From Salegentibacter sediminis (lineage in GTDB: Bacteria > Bacteroidota > Bacteroidia > Flavobacteriales > Flavobacteriaceae): a DNA stretch of 64,000 bases. Numbering within the stretch: position 1 is the first letter of the stretch; each line of letters opens with the position of its first letter. Location: the NCBI RefSeq assembly GCF_002078605.1, contig NZ_MSJR01000002.1, positions 310,001-374,000 on the forward strand. Reading direction: 5' to 3'. Position numbers and translations under genes: made by a program. Below the pieces are notes generated by a model that was given only the letters and a program-made list of their open reading frames with translations, was not told the origin of the DNA and did not search any database. This document shows, piece after piece, positions 6,812-15,946 of this stretch.

Positions 6812-8248
6812 ATGTCCCTAAGAAAACAGGCCACTGCGGGGATGGTATGGACTTTTGCTCAGCAGTTTGGAAACCAAATAATTGGTTTTATTATTTCAAT
6901 GGTATTAGCCCGGCTACTTATGCCGGAAGAGTTTGGGTTAATAGGTATGATTGCTGTTTTCGTTTCGGTGGGAAAGGTTTTAGTGGATTCCGGATTAACC
7001 CAATCTCTGATCCGTACAAAAGATCCCGATCAGGGTGATTTTTCTACTGTTTTTTATTTTAACCTGGTTACCAGTATTTTGATATATGGGATAATTTATT
7101 TTAGTGCTCCTTTAATTGCTTCTTTTTATGAGCAGAATATTTTAACCAATATAATAAGATTATACTGTATTATTTTTATCATCGATGCCTTTTCCACGGT
7201 GCAAAGAACGCGGATGACTAAAAGATTGGATTTTAAAACCCAAACTATAGTAAGTATTCCTTCCACAATATTAGGAGGGGTGGTAGGTTTAAGTATGGCT
7301 TATTCAGGATATGGAGTTTGGAGTTTGGTATGGAGTAATATAAGTTCCTCTTTTTTAAGTTCAATACAGTTTTGGATTTATTCTAAATGGACTCCTGACT
7401 TAAAATTTAGTGCTCAGAAATTTAAGGACCATTTTAATTTTGGATATAAGCTCATGTTTTCGAGTTTATTAGAGAAAGTTTTTAGCAATATTTATTTAAT
7501 AGTTATTGGTAAGTATTTCTCTGCCGGGCAGGTTGGTTTTTATACACGGGCAGAGACTATGAAACAATTACCCGTAAGAAATATTTCAAGTGCTTTAGGT
7601 AAAGTAACCTATCCGCTTTTTGCTTCCATTCAGGATGATAATGTTCGGCTTAAGAGGGTTTATAAACAATTAATGCAAATAGTTGTATTTGTAATTGCTC
7701 CAACGCTTATATTTTTAGCAATACTTGCGGAACCAATATTTGTGTTTTTATTTACTGAAAAATGGTTACCGGCAGTACCTTTTTTTCAAATATTATGTAT
7801 AACAGGAATTTTGTATCCAATTCATTCTTATAATCTTAATGTTTTAAAAGTTAAAGGAAGAAGCGACCTGGTTTTAAAACTTTCTGTATATAAAAAGATT
7901 CTTACTGTAATAGGCATTGTAATAGGTATACAGTTTGGGATATTTGGTTTATTGTATGCCCAGATAATATTATCATTTCTTGTTTTTTTTATTAATGCAT
8001 ATTATACCGAAAAATTTATTAATTATCCCGCATTTGAGCAGATAAAGGATATAGTACCAATTATTTTACTTGCTCTAATTGGGGGGGCGGCAGTTTATGG
8101 TTTAGATCAGTTTATTATTGATCAAACTAATTTTATAAGAATTACCCTTGGGATATTATTGGGTACTCTAACTTATTTGGTTTTCAGCTACTTAATAAAA
8201 CTGGATGGACTGGTTAAATTAGTTGAATTAATCAGGAAAAGGAATTAA
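6812..8248 (+). CDS. Wzx-type lipid-linked oligosaccharide flippase (MOP family)
   Basis: A 478-aa polytopic protein with about 12-14 hydrophobic segments. Its N-terminus (GMVWTFAQQFGNQIIGFIISMVLARLL, given here only as a landmark) begins as in WzxC/TuaB-like polysaccharide exporters, with PEEFGLIG and an SLIRTKD loop. It would flip undecaprenyl-PP-linked repeat units across the inner membrane. It starts on the base after the rfbA stop. The substrate cannot be read from sequence. Family call is firm. Confidence 0.9.
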   Translation: MSLRKQATAGMVWTFAQQFGNQIIGFIISMVLARLLMPEEFGLIGMIAVFVSVGKVLVDSGLTQSLIRTKDPDQGDFSTVFYFNLVTSILIYGIIYFSAPLIASFYEQNILTNIIRLYCIIFIIDAFSTVQRTRMTKRLDFKTQTIVSIPSTILGGVVGLSMAYSGYGVWSLVWSNISSSFLSSIQFWIYSKWTPDLKFSAQKFKDHFNFGYKLMFSSLLEKVFSNIYLIVIGKYFSAGQVGFYTRAETMKQLPVRNISSALGKVTYPLFASIQDDNVRLKRVYKQLMQIVVFVIAPTLIFLAILAEPIFVFLFTEKWLPAVPFFQILCITGILYPIHSYNLNVLKVKGRSDLVLKLSVYKKILTVIGIVIGIQFGIFGLLYAQIILSFLVFFINAYYTEKFINYPAFEQIKDIVPIILLALIGGAAVYGLDQFIIDQTNFIRITLGILLGTLTYLVFSYLIKLDGLVKLVELIRKRN

Positions 8249-8289
8249 TGCTTCTTTAATATTGTTCAGGAAGATTAAAAATCATTTAA

Positions 8290-9177
8290 ATGCAAAAATT
8301 AAAACAAAAAATTAAAAACTTTAAGTTGAGAATTACTGTTATTCAAGGTAGCATATTAAATTATTTGAATATCAAACCTTACCAGAAAGTTAATACTTTT
8401 ATAGTTGGAACCCAAAAAGGGGGTACTTCTGCACTGTTTAACTACCTTGAAAAGTCACCTGAAGTTACCGGAGGCTATAAAAAAGAAATAGGCTTTTTTT
8501 CGAAGGAACAAATTTTTAGACTTGGGACATATTGGTATGAGAAACAATTCTCAAAGTCCAAAAAGGCCGCCAAGATCTTTTTAGATGCCAGTCCGGAATA
8601 TTTATATCATCCATCTGTTCCGGAAAAAATTTATGATTATAATCCCGAGGCCAAAATTATAATCTTATTAAGAAATCCAATCTCAAGAGCATTTTCACAT
8701 TATAATATGTTCAAGAATATTCATAGTCTTCCTGAAGATAAAAAAGAAATACTTATTAGAAAGTTTAATAAGTCAGATGGAAAATCAATGATACCGTTAA
8801 TAAATAATGAATATTTTCCGGATTTCATGGATTTAATCAAACAAGAGGTTGAAAATGTTAATAGCTTAGAGCCATCATTTATTCGTCGTGGTTATTATTA
8901 TGAACAAATAAAAAGATATATTGATCTATTTCCCAATGAGCAGATCTTGATCTTAGAAAGCTCAACCTTAAGGGAAAATAAAAAAGCTACCTTAACAAAT
9001 ATTTGTTCTTTTTTAAATATTTCGTTAAAATTTCTTGATCATCAAGAATACGAAAATAAACATGTCGGAAAGTATTCTGAGAAAATGAGGCCGGAAGAAG
9101 AAAAATATTTACGAGATCATTATAAAGAACATAATGAAAAACTTTTTCAATTACTAAATAAAAGATTTGACTGGTAA
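8290..9177 (+). CDS. PAPS-dependent sulfotransferase
   Basis: Transfers sulfate from PAPS to a carbohydrate. The 5'-phosphosulfate loop GTQKGGTSAL covers residues 40-49, and the 3'-phosphate motif LLRNPISRAFSHY begins near 127, both as in heparan-type sulfotransferases. KEIGFFS near 65-71 matches the KExxFF segment of that group. No membrane anchor is obvious, so it should act in the cytosol on nucleotide- or lipid-linked sugar. The last base is shared with the next start (TAATG). Together with cysCDN at the window start this gives donor synthesis and transfer in one locus. Confidence 0.88.
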   Translation: MQKLKQKIKNFKLRITVIQGSILNYLNIKPYQKVNTFIVGTQKGGTSALFNYLEKSPEVTGGYKKEIGFFSKEQIFRLGTYWYEKQFSKSKKAAKIFLDASPEYLYHPSVPEKIYDYNPEAKIIILLRNPISRAFSHYNMFKNIHSLPEDKKEILIRKFNKSDGKSMIPLINNEYFPDFMDLIKQEVENVNSLEPSFIRRGYYYEQIKRYIDLFPNEQILILESSTLRENKKATLTNICSFLNISLKFLDHQEYENKHVGKYSEKMRPEEEKYLRDHYKEHNEKLFQLLNKRFDW

Positions 9178-10238
9178 TGATTCCTGTAACCAAAACATTT
9201 TTTCCGCCTCTAGAAGATTATCAAGAACACCTTAAACGAATTTGGAAGAACCAATGGTTAACAAATAGGGGTAAACTGGTAAAAGAACTAGAAGCTAATT
9301 TGAAAACCGAATTGGGAGTCCCAAATATAACCTTAACAACTAATGGGACCCTGCCCATTCAGATAGCTTTGAAAGTGTTAGCTAAAGGAGGAGAGGTGAT
9401 CACCACCCCGTTTAGTTATGTGGCTACAACCTCTGCTATCGTTTGGGAAAATTGCACCCCCATCTTTGTGGATATCCATCCGGAGTACCTTACTATTGAT
9501 GAAACAAAAATTGAGGCAGCTATTACTGAGAAGACTACGGCAATACTTGCCACTCATGTTTTTGGAAACCCCTGTAATCTTGAGGAAATTGAACGCATTG
9601 CCCAAAAGCACGGTTTAAAAGTGATCTATGATGCAGCTCACTGTTATGGAGTGAAATATAAAGGAGAAAGTTTGTTTAATTATGGAGATGTAAGCACTTG
9701 TAGTTTTCACGCCACTAAATTATTTCATACCGGGGAAGGCGGTGCCATATTTTGCCAGAATAAAGAACTAAACCATAAGCTATTCTATAGTCATAATTTT
9801 GGTCATAACGGGCCGGAAGATTTTCACGGGGTTGGGATCAATGCTAAGATGAGTGAGCTACAGGCTGCGATGGGGTTAAGTGTTTTGCCATATATGGAAG
9901 GTATTTTGGAAGCACGTAAAGAAATTGTAAGCTTTTACGACGATCACCTGGACTTCACTAAAGTTCGAAAATTGAAACTCCGAGAGGATACCGATTGGAA
10001 TTACAGTTATTACCCAATTATTTTTGAAACTGAGCAGCAACTTTTAAAAGTTCAGAAAAAATTAAACGAACAAGAGATTTTTCCTAGAAGGTATTTTTAT
10101 CCTTCCCTGAATACCTTAAATTATACAGGTAAAAGTAAGATGGTTCATTCTGAAAGTATTTCCTCAAGGATTTTATGTTTGCCATTATATAAAGATTTAG
10201 ATATTTCTCACTTAATTAAAATTTTGGAAATTTTTTAA
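9177..10238 (+). CDS. VioA-like dTDP-sugar 4-aminotransferase (DegT/DnrJ/EryC1)
   Basis: PLP-dependent sugar aminotransferase that would aminate dTDP-4-keto-6-deoxyglucose from RfbB. PLP lysine K181 lies in SFHATKLFHT and the ring-nitrogen Asp is D152 in IYDAAH. IPVTKTFFPPLEDY, TTPFSYVATTSAIVWE and ATHVFGNPC closely follow the VioA subgroup rather than ArnB or PglE. About 353 aa is typical. The likely product is dTDP-4-amino-4,6-dideoxyhexose (viosamine or a related isomer). It overlaps the sulfotransferase stop and is followed after 2 bases by an ATP-grasp ligase, so it should be co-translated. Regio- and stereochemistry are inferred. Confidence 0.87.
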   Translation: MIPVTKTFFPPLEDYQEHLKRIWKNQWLTNRGKLVKELEANLKTELGVPNITLTTNGTLPIQIALKVLAKGGEVITTPFSYVATTSAIVWENCTPIFVDIHPEYLTIDETKIEAAITEKTTAILATHVFGNPCNLEEIERIAQKHGLKVIYDAAHCYGVKYKGESLFNYGDVSTCSFHATKLFHTGEGGAIFCQNKELNHKLFYSHNFGHNGPEDFHGVGINAKMSELQAAMGLSVLPYMEGILEARKEIVSFYDDHLDFTKVRKLKLREDTDWNYSYYPIIFETEQQLLKVQKKLNEQEIFPRRYFYPSLNTLNYTGKSKMVHSESISSRILCLPLYKDLDISHLIKILEIF

Positions 10239-10240
10239 AA

Positions 10241-11437
10241 ATGAAAAAGTTGTTGCTGCTAGGCGGGCTAAGATATTTGATTCCAGTAATTAAGGAGGCC
10301 AAAAAACTCGGTTATTATACCATAACTTGTGATTATCTGCCGGAGAATATAGCCCATAAATATTCCGATGAATATCATAATGTTAGTATAACTGACCATG
10401 AAGCGGTTTTAGCCCTGGCACGAAAGCTCCAAATAAACGGGATTATGTCTTTTGCTGTGGATCCAGGCGTTGTATCAGCAGCCTATGTAGCCGAAAAGAT
10501 GGGATTACCTGGTTGCCCCTTAAAATCAGTGGAGATTCTTCAAAATAAAGGTTTATTCAGGACATTTCTTGAAAAACATAATTTCACAGTTCCTAAGGCA
10601 AAAACCTTTAATACTTTTGATGAAGCTATTAAGGAGTTTAATACATTTAATTTGCCGGTAATAGTGAAACCGGTGGATGCAGCAGGCAGTAAAGGGGTGT
10701 CAAAAGTTGAGGAATTAGAAGATTTAAAATATGCAATTGAAAATGCTTTAACGCATTCTATTTCAGATACTTTTATTATAGAAGAATTTATAGAAGCAAA
10801 AGGGAGTCCTTCAGATTCAGATTGTTTTTCCATTAATGGGGATTTACATATTGTAACTTTCTCCAATCAATATTTCAATAGTAATTCTAATAATCCTTTC
10901 ACTCCCTCAGCATATAGCTGGCCCTCAAATATTAGTAGAACAAATAAGATTGAACTTAAAAAAGAGTTACAAAGGTTAGTAACTCTTTTGAACCTTCAAA
11001 CATCAATCTTTAATATTGAAGTAAGGGAAGGAAAGGATGGAAAAGCTTATATAATGGAGATGGCTCCCAGAGGAGGCGGGAATAGGTTATCTGAAATGGT
11101 TAGGTATGCAACAGGATTAAACCTAATAGAATTTGCTGTAAAAGGAGCTATGGGAGAAAAAATAACTGTACCGGAAGAAAAGCTTTATAATGGTAATTGG
11201 ACAGAATTAATCTTGTTTAGTAGGAAGGAAGGGAAATTTCATGGTCTTGAAATAGATGCTTCAATAGAAGCTTTTCTAATAGAAAAAGATATTTGGATAA
11301 ATAGCCGAGACAAGGTTTATCCCTTTTCATCAGCAAATTATGCAATTGGCACTTTAGTCTTTAATTTTAAGGAAAGCGAGCAAGTTGAAAATCTTATTCA
11401 AAATAGGGATAATCTTGTAAGGGTTGTGGTAAGTTAA
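10241..11437 (+). CDS. ATP-grasp carboxylate-amine ligase
   Basis: An ATP-grasp enzyme of about 398 aa, joining a carboxylate to an amine via acyl-phosphate. The N-terminal pre-ATP-grasp domain starts KLLLLGGLRYLIPVIKEAK. The central domain has PVIVKPVDAAGSKGVSKV (Lys-rich ATP lid) and IIEEFI, and metal ligands fall near the end in FNIEVR..YIMEMAPRGGGNR. Placed 2 bases after a VioA-like aminotransferase, it is a good candidate for attaching an amino acid or other acid to the new amino sugar. That role is inference; the amine donor and acid cannot be read. Confidence 0.82.
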   Translation: MKKLLLLGGLRYLIPVIKEAKKLGYYTITCDYLPENIAHKYSDEYHNVSITDHEAVLALARKLQINGIMSFAVDPGVVSAAYVAEKMGLPGCPLKSVEILQNKGLFRTFLEKHNFTVPKAKTFNTFDEAIKEFNTFNLPVIVKPVDAAGSKGVSKVEELEDLKYAIENALTHSISDTFIIEEFIEAKGSPSDSDCFSINGDLHIVTFSNQYFNSNSNNPFTPSAYSWPSNISRTNKIELKKELQRLVTLLNLQTSIFNIEVREGKDGKAYIMEMAPRGGGNRLSEMVRYATGLNLIEFAVKGAMGEKITVPEEKLYNGNWTELILFSRKEGKFHGLEIDASIEAFLIEKDIWINSRDKVYPFSSANYAIGTLVFNFKESEQVENLIQNRDNLVRVVVS

Positions 11438-11451
11438 TTTAAAAAGCTAAA

Positions 11452-12270
11452 ATGAAATTTAATAAAATTGCAATACATAGTGTACCGAGATCTGGTTCAA
11501 CGTGGTTAGGTAGTATTTTTGATTCTCATCCAAGAGTAGCTTACCGATTTCAACCACTTTTTTCCTATATGCATAAAAATCAATTAAATGAAAAATCTTC
11601 ATTAGATGATATTAACAGGTTTTTTAAAGATATTTTGCAAAGTACTGATGACTTTGTACTACAAAAAGATGCCATTAGAAATAGTAAAGTTCCGAATTTC
11701 ACAAAAAAGACTATTACCCATATTGTATATAAAGAAGTTCGGTATCATAATATTTTAGAAAATTTATTAAAGCAGGATGATACTTCCAAAATTATAGGAT
11801 TACTTAGAAATCCATTCTCTGTTATCAATTCCTGGTTACGTGCTCCTAAAGAGTTTAAAAAAGAATTGGATTGGAACATTGAAGAAGAGTGGAGGTTTGC
11901 ACCAAAAAAGAACCTAAATAAACCGGAAGAGTTTAATGGTTATGAAAAATGGAAAGAAGTAACCTTTTTATTTTTGAATTTGAAGAAAAATTATCCGGAG
12001 CGATTTTATTTGGTGAATTATGATTCACTTTTAACTGATAAAAATACAGTGGTAAAGGACCTTTTTAATTTTTGTGGCCTTGAAATGACAACACAAACCT
12101 TGGATTTCTTAAATAAATCTTCAAAATTAAATAATGAGGATGCTTACTCAGTATTTAAGAAGAAGTCGAAAGATGATAACTGGCAGACAGAACTTCCACA
12201 TTTCATTTTTGATGAGATTAAAGCAGATGAGGATTTTAAGGTGTTAAATAAGGTATTTAAGTGGATTTAA
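11452..12270 (+). CDS. Second sulfotransferase-family protein
   Basis: PAPS-type sulfotransferase of 272 aa. HSVPRSGSTWLG gives the 5'-phosphosulfate loop (residues 9-20) and GLLRNPFSVINSW the 3'-phosphate site (about 116-128). It differs from the one at 8290 in the PRSGST rather than QKGGTS loop, so it belongs to another subfamily and may sulfate a different position. A late LVNYDSLL..LFNFCGL stretch is typical of the family C-terminus. The stop region overlaps the next gene's GTG start by 10 bases. The DNA is noticeably A+T-rich. Acceptor unknown. Confidence 0.8.
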   Translation: MKFNKIAIHSVPRSGSTWLGSIFDSHPRVAYRFQPLFSYMHKNQLNEKSSLDDINRFFKDILQSTDDFVLQKDAIRNSKVPNFTKKTITHIVYKEVRYHNILENLLKQDDTSKIIGLLRNPFSVINSWLRAPKEFKKELDWNIEEEWRFAPKKNLNKPEEFNGYEKWKEVTFLFLNLKKNYPERFYLVNYDSLLTDKNTVVKDLFNFCGLEMTTQTLDFLNKSSKLNNEDAYSVFKKKSKDDNWQTELPHFIFDEIKADEDFKVLNKVFKWI

Positions 12271-13241
12271 TAGAGTTTAAAAGAAAATTTGAGCATAAAA
12301 AGGTGATTGAGGAGCCAAATTTCGTTTCTCCCAGACCCTTAGTTTCAGTTTGTGTGCAAACCTATCAACACGCTAATTTTATTAAGGAATGTTTGGATAG
12401 TATTCTGATGCAAAAAACCAATTTTGAATTTGAGATTCTTTTAGGTGAAGATGCATCTACCGACGGTACAAGAGAAATTTGTCTAGAATATGCCGAAAAC
12501 TTCCCTAATAAAATAAGATTGTATTTACATCGAAGGGAAAATAACATAGGAATTGGCGGTTCACCAACCGGAAGATTTATTTTAATGACTAATTTATTTT
12601 CCGCTAGAGGTGAATACATTGCTCTTTGTGAAGGCGACGATTACTGGACCGACCCTTATAAATTGCAAAAGCAGATAGATTTTTTGGAAGCAAATCCCGA
12701 ATATGTAGCTTGTTTTACCAATGCAACAATATTAAACGAAACTTCTAATATAACTAAAGATTTTATAAAATTAAAGGAGGAAAAGACATTTAAAATAAAT
12801 GAAATTATTAAAAAGGGAGGCGGTTTTTTTCCAACTCCAACTTTGGCTTTTAGAAATATCATAAAGGAGTACCCAAAATTTATTTTTGAAGTTAAATCTG
12901 GAGACCGGGCTTTAAGCCTATTATTAGGTGATAAAGGCAAATTCTTTTTTTTAAATATAAACTCTGCTGTATATAGAATTCATGCTCAAGGTATTTTTTC
13001 CAGGAATCTTTTTGATAAAAGAAAAAGGAATGAAATAAATTCGAATAACATCAAATTATTAAAGGAATTTAATAGTTATACAAGGAGTAAGTATAATGGT
13101 GAAATAAAAGATGCTATTTCTTTACTATCCAAAAAAATTCTATTAAATGAATCCTGGAAAAATATATCGCGCTCAAACCTATTAAAATCCTTAAAACTTA
13201 AGGATATGGTCTCATTATTAAAAACTAAAGCTTTTAAATGA
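12261..13241 (+). CDS. GT2 glycosyltransferase
   Basis: GT-A fold family 2 transferase of 326 aa. The core begins PLVSVCVQTYQHANFIKECL and contains GEDASTDGT (nucleotide site) and ALCEGDDYWTDPYKLQKQ (DxD-like metal site plus W/Y). A GTG start at 12261 is chosen because the derived N-terminus (DLIEFKRKFE) parallels that of the paralogue at 28538-29476 (DYKKFKAKFQ). It overlaps the previous stop, and its own stop overlaps the next ATG (ATGA). Sugar specificity unknown. Confidence 0.86.
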   Translation: MDLIEFKRKFEHKKVIEEPNFVSPRPLVSVCVQTYQHANFIKECLDSILMQKTNFEFEILLGEDASTDGTREICLEYAENFPNKIRLYLHRRENNIGIGGSPTGRFILMTNLFSARGEYIALCEGDDYWTDPYKLQKQIDFLEANPEYVACFTNATILNETSNITKDFIKLKEEKTFKINEIIKKGGGFFPTPTLAFRNIIKEYPKFIFEVKSGDRALSLLLGDKGKFFFLNINSAVYRIHAQGIFSRNLFDKRKRNEINSNNIKLLKEFNSYTRSKYNGEIKDAISLLSKKILLNESWKNISRSNLLKSLKLKDMVSLLKTKAFK

Positions 13242-14128
13242 TTTCTATAATAACTCCCACCTATAATCGCGCCAATTTGATTGAAAGAATGATTGAAAGT
13301 GTTATTCGTCAAACTTATTTAAATTGGGAGTTAATAATTGTTGACGATGGTAGTACCGATGAAACAGAATTATGTATAAAAGAATACCAAGATGAAAGAA
13401 TCAGGTATTTTTACACAGAGAATAGCGGCGCAACAGATTCACGTAATTATGGAGTAAATCAAGCCAAAGGAGATTATATTATTTTCCTTGATAGTGATGA
13501 TGAAGCCCGAAACACCTGGTTAGAGGAGTTGATGGATATTGTAAAACTGGAAAATGCCGATATTGCATTTTGCGGTTTGGAAAAATATAATGAAAAAGGA
13601 GAATTATTATCAAAAGTACTGCCACAAAAGTTGGAATATAATAAGCATATTCTGTATGGTAGTTTCTTATCCGGGACATTCCTGGTATTAAAAGAATATT
13701 TTCTTGATGTTGGAGGTTATGATATTAAACTAGCCTCAGGACAACATACAGAACTAAGATTGAGACTGTTGCCTTACTTAATTAATCGAGGAATAAATTG
13801 GGGGTATACGGAAAATTGCCTGCTAAAAGTTTATATTCATAAAGGGCCTCGAATAAGGCATAATAACTTATCTATTTATCAAGGTAGCTTAAGTATTTTA
13901 ACAAAACATAAGGAGTATTTTGACTCAAATCCAACGGCCTATTATTATTTTTATTCGGTAGCCGGTGTGGCGGCTATCAGATCTGGTTATCATAAAGAAG
14001 GGAGGAAATTATTGTTAAAAGCCTTTAAAAAGAAACCTTATAAGATGAAGGCTTTATTAAGGTATATGATAAGTCACTTTCCGGAAATTCGAAATAAAAT
14101 ATGGGTTGTTAGAAATAACAATATTTAA
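13238..14128 (+). CDS. GT2 glycosyltransferase
   Basis: Family 2 transferase of 296 aa. Motifs are ISIITPTYNRANLIERMI at the start, WELIIVDDGSTDET, RNYGVNQAKGDYIIFLDSDDE (DxD) and SGTFLVLKEYF. The C-terminal half resembles the protein at 27601 along its whole length (GGYDIKLASG versus GGFDPSLASG), so the two are paralogues. Translation is coupled to the previous gene by an ATGA overlap. Confidence 0.88.
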   Translation: MISIITPTYNRANLIERMIESVIRQTYLNWELIIVDDGSTDETELCIKEYQDERIRYFYTENSGATDSRNYGVNQAKGDYIIFLDSDDEARNTWLEELMDIVKLENADIAFCGLEKYNEKGELLSKVLPQKLEYNKHILYGSFLSGTFLVLKEYFLDVGGYDIKLASGQHTELRLRLLPYLINRGINWGYTENCLLKVYIHKGPRIRHNNLSIYQGSLSILTKHKEYFDSNPTAYYYFYSVAGVAAIRSGYHKEGRKLLLKAFKKKPYKMKALLRYMISHFPEIRNKIWVVRNNNI

Positions 14129-14137
14129 AAATACTAA

Positions 14138-15025
14138 ATGGCTTTGAACAAGAAATTAAAGAGTAAAATTTATTCACACGGAATTAAAGTAAGGAACTTA
14201 TTCTCCAAGGATTTTTTTTTAAGTTTTAAGAAGGAAACCATTTTTCTTTATTATCAGGATTTCACTAAAAATTGGGGAGACTATGTAAACCCATTTTTAA
14301 TTGAAAAGATTACTGGAAAAAAGGTGGTTTCTTATAAACGAAATTATAATTTTAGAAATAAAAGCCCTCTTTTTGCTATTGGAAGCATTTTAAATGGTGA
14401 TTTGAACAATTCAGTTATATGGGGATCGGGTTTCATACATCCAACCGAAAAGAAAATTGGAAAACCTTTTAAAGTCCTGGCTGTTCGCGGAAAATATTCC
14501 GCTGAAATTTTGAAAAAGCAGGGCATTTCTTTTAACGGAGTATATGGTGATCCGGCGCTACTGTTTCCGAGTATTTATAATCCTTCTATTAGTAAAAAAT
14601 TTAAATTGGGAATAATTCCCCATTATACAGAATTGAAAGATTTTGAAAAACATAAAGAAGAATATTCAAAAAAAAATATTTTACTAATATCTCCAATGGT
14701 TAAGGAAGATATTCACAATTTTATTGATCAGATCCTAAGTTGTGAAAATATTGCTTCGAGCTCATTGCATGGATTAATCGTAGCCGATGCTTATGGTATA
14801 CCATCTATTAGATTTAAATTTAAAAATGAACTAGTTGGAGGAGATTTTAAGTTTAAGGATTATTATAGTGGGGTTGGTTTAGAAGAGCAGAGTTGTATGC
14901 ATATTAAGGAGGTTAGTAATATTAATCGGGATGAAATTATAAACCAAGCCAATCAAAAACCAATTAAGTTTGATGCTCCTTTATTGAAAAACACATTAAT
15001 AAATTTCTTTAAAAAGGAGTATTAG
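14138..15025 (+). CDS. Polysaccharide pyruvyltransferase-family protein
   Basis: About 295 aa with hallmarks of the WcaK/CsaB/GumL family (PF04230): KNWGDYVNPFLIEKITGK near residue 46, AIGSIL, VRGKYSAEIL, YGDPALLFP, GIIPHYTEL and the late IASSSLHGLIVADAYGIPSIRFK. Known members transfer pyruvate from PEP to make ketals on sugars, adding negative charge; some homologues act as glycosyltransferases. Nine bases follow the preceding gene, and its TAG directly abuts the next ATG. Confidence 0.82.
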   Translation: MALNKKLKSKIYSHGIKVRNLFSKDFFLSFKKETIFLYYQDFTKNWGDYVNPFLIEKITGKKVVSYKRNYNFRNKSPLFAIGSILNGDLNNSVIWGSGFIHPTEKKIGKPFKVLAVRGKYSAEILKKQGISFNGVYGDPALLFPSIYNPSISKKFKLGIIPHYTELKDFEKHKEEYSKKNILLISPMVKEDIHNFIDQILSCENIASSSLHGLIVADAYGIPSIRFKFKNELVGGDFKFKDYYSGVGLEEQSCMHIKEVSNINRDEIINQANQKPIKFDAPLLKNTLINFFKKEY

Positions 15026-15928
15026 ATGGAAAGTAACACAAAATTAGCTGGTTTTGTAATTACTTACAACAGGGAGGAGAAAATACTTAAAAGTACTATC
15101 GAAAAAGTTTTGAGTCAAACAATAGTTCCCGGGAAGTTACTCGTACTTGACAATGGAAGTAAAAGTAATGTTAAAAAATTAATTGAGGGTTTTAATAACC
15201 CGGTATTAGAATATCATGCAATGGGAAGTAATATAGGGCCTGCTGGAGCAGCTAATTTTGGATTAAAGACCTTAGCCTCTCAAAATTTCGAATGGATTTA
15301 TTGGGGAGATGATGATGATCCTCCTCTGTTCCCTGATATTTTTGAGCATTTGATTGAATTAGGAAATTCCATTTCAAAAATAGGGGCCATTGGATCGGTT
15401 GGAGGGAAATTTGACTTTAGTAAAGGTTTATTGGTACGATATAAAGATGAAGATTTAAAAGGTTTACTGGACGTTGATTCTATTGGAGGTGGACAAAATT
15501 TATTAATTAGCGGTACAGCTTTAAGGGAAACTAAGGTTTTTCCTGATGCTAAATTATTTTTTGGTTTTGAGGAATTTGAATTCTTACAAAAGTTAAAACT
15601 GAAAGGTTATAGAATTTTAGTTAGCGGGGAATCAATGCTTAAACATAGAATTTTTAAAGACCGAAAAGGCATTCAAGTAAAACGTTCTTATTTTCTTAAG
15701 AAGAGTCATTCTGCAATAAAAAGAGACTATTACTCTTATAGAAACAATATATATATGTTTTTATATAAATTTAGAAATTGGCGTTTAGTTTTTATATTTA
15801 TTTCCAGGGCTTTAGGAAAAATGTTAGCAGGATATTTAAAAGGAATTCCATATGGAAATTATAACTTCCGAATGATGTTTTTTTCCATTTTTGATGCTTT
15901 TAGAAAAAGAATGGGAAAAACATATTAA
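15026..15928 (+). CDS. GT2 glycosyltransferase (rhamnosyl/galactofuranosyl-like)
   Basis: Family 2 transferase of 300 aa with AGFVITYNREEKILKSTI, VLDNGSKSN, GSNIGPAGAANFGLK and a strongly acidic YWGDDDDPPLFPD metal site. The GGQNLLISGTALRE and FGFEEFEFLQKLKLKGYRI segments resemble the GlfT/rhamnosyl branch, in which an E-rich loop positions the acceptor. No membrane segment is clear. It begins directly after the previous stop, so the operon continues. Donor sugar unknown. Confidence 0.85.
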   Translation: MESNTKLAGFVITYNREEKILKSTIEKVLSQTIVPGKLLVLDNGSKSNVKKLIEGFNNPVLEYHAMGSNIGPAGAANFGLKTLASQNFEWIYWGDDDDPPLFPDIFEHLIELGNSISKIGAIGSVGGKFDFSKGLLVRYKDEDLKGLLDVDSIGGGQNLLISGTALRETKVFPDAKLFFGFEEFEFLQKLKLKGYRILVSGESMLKHRIFKDRKGIQVKRSYFLKKSHSAIKRDYYSYRNNIYMFLYKFRNWRLVFIFISRALGKMLAGYLKGIPYGNYNFRMMFFSIFDAFRKRMGKTY

Positions 15929-15946
15929 TAAATAAATAATCAAAAA

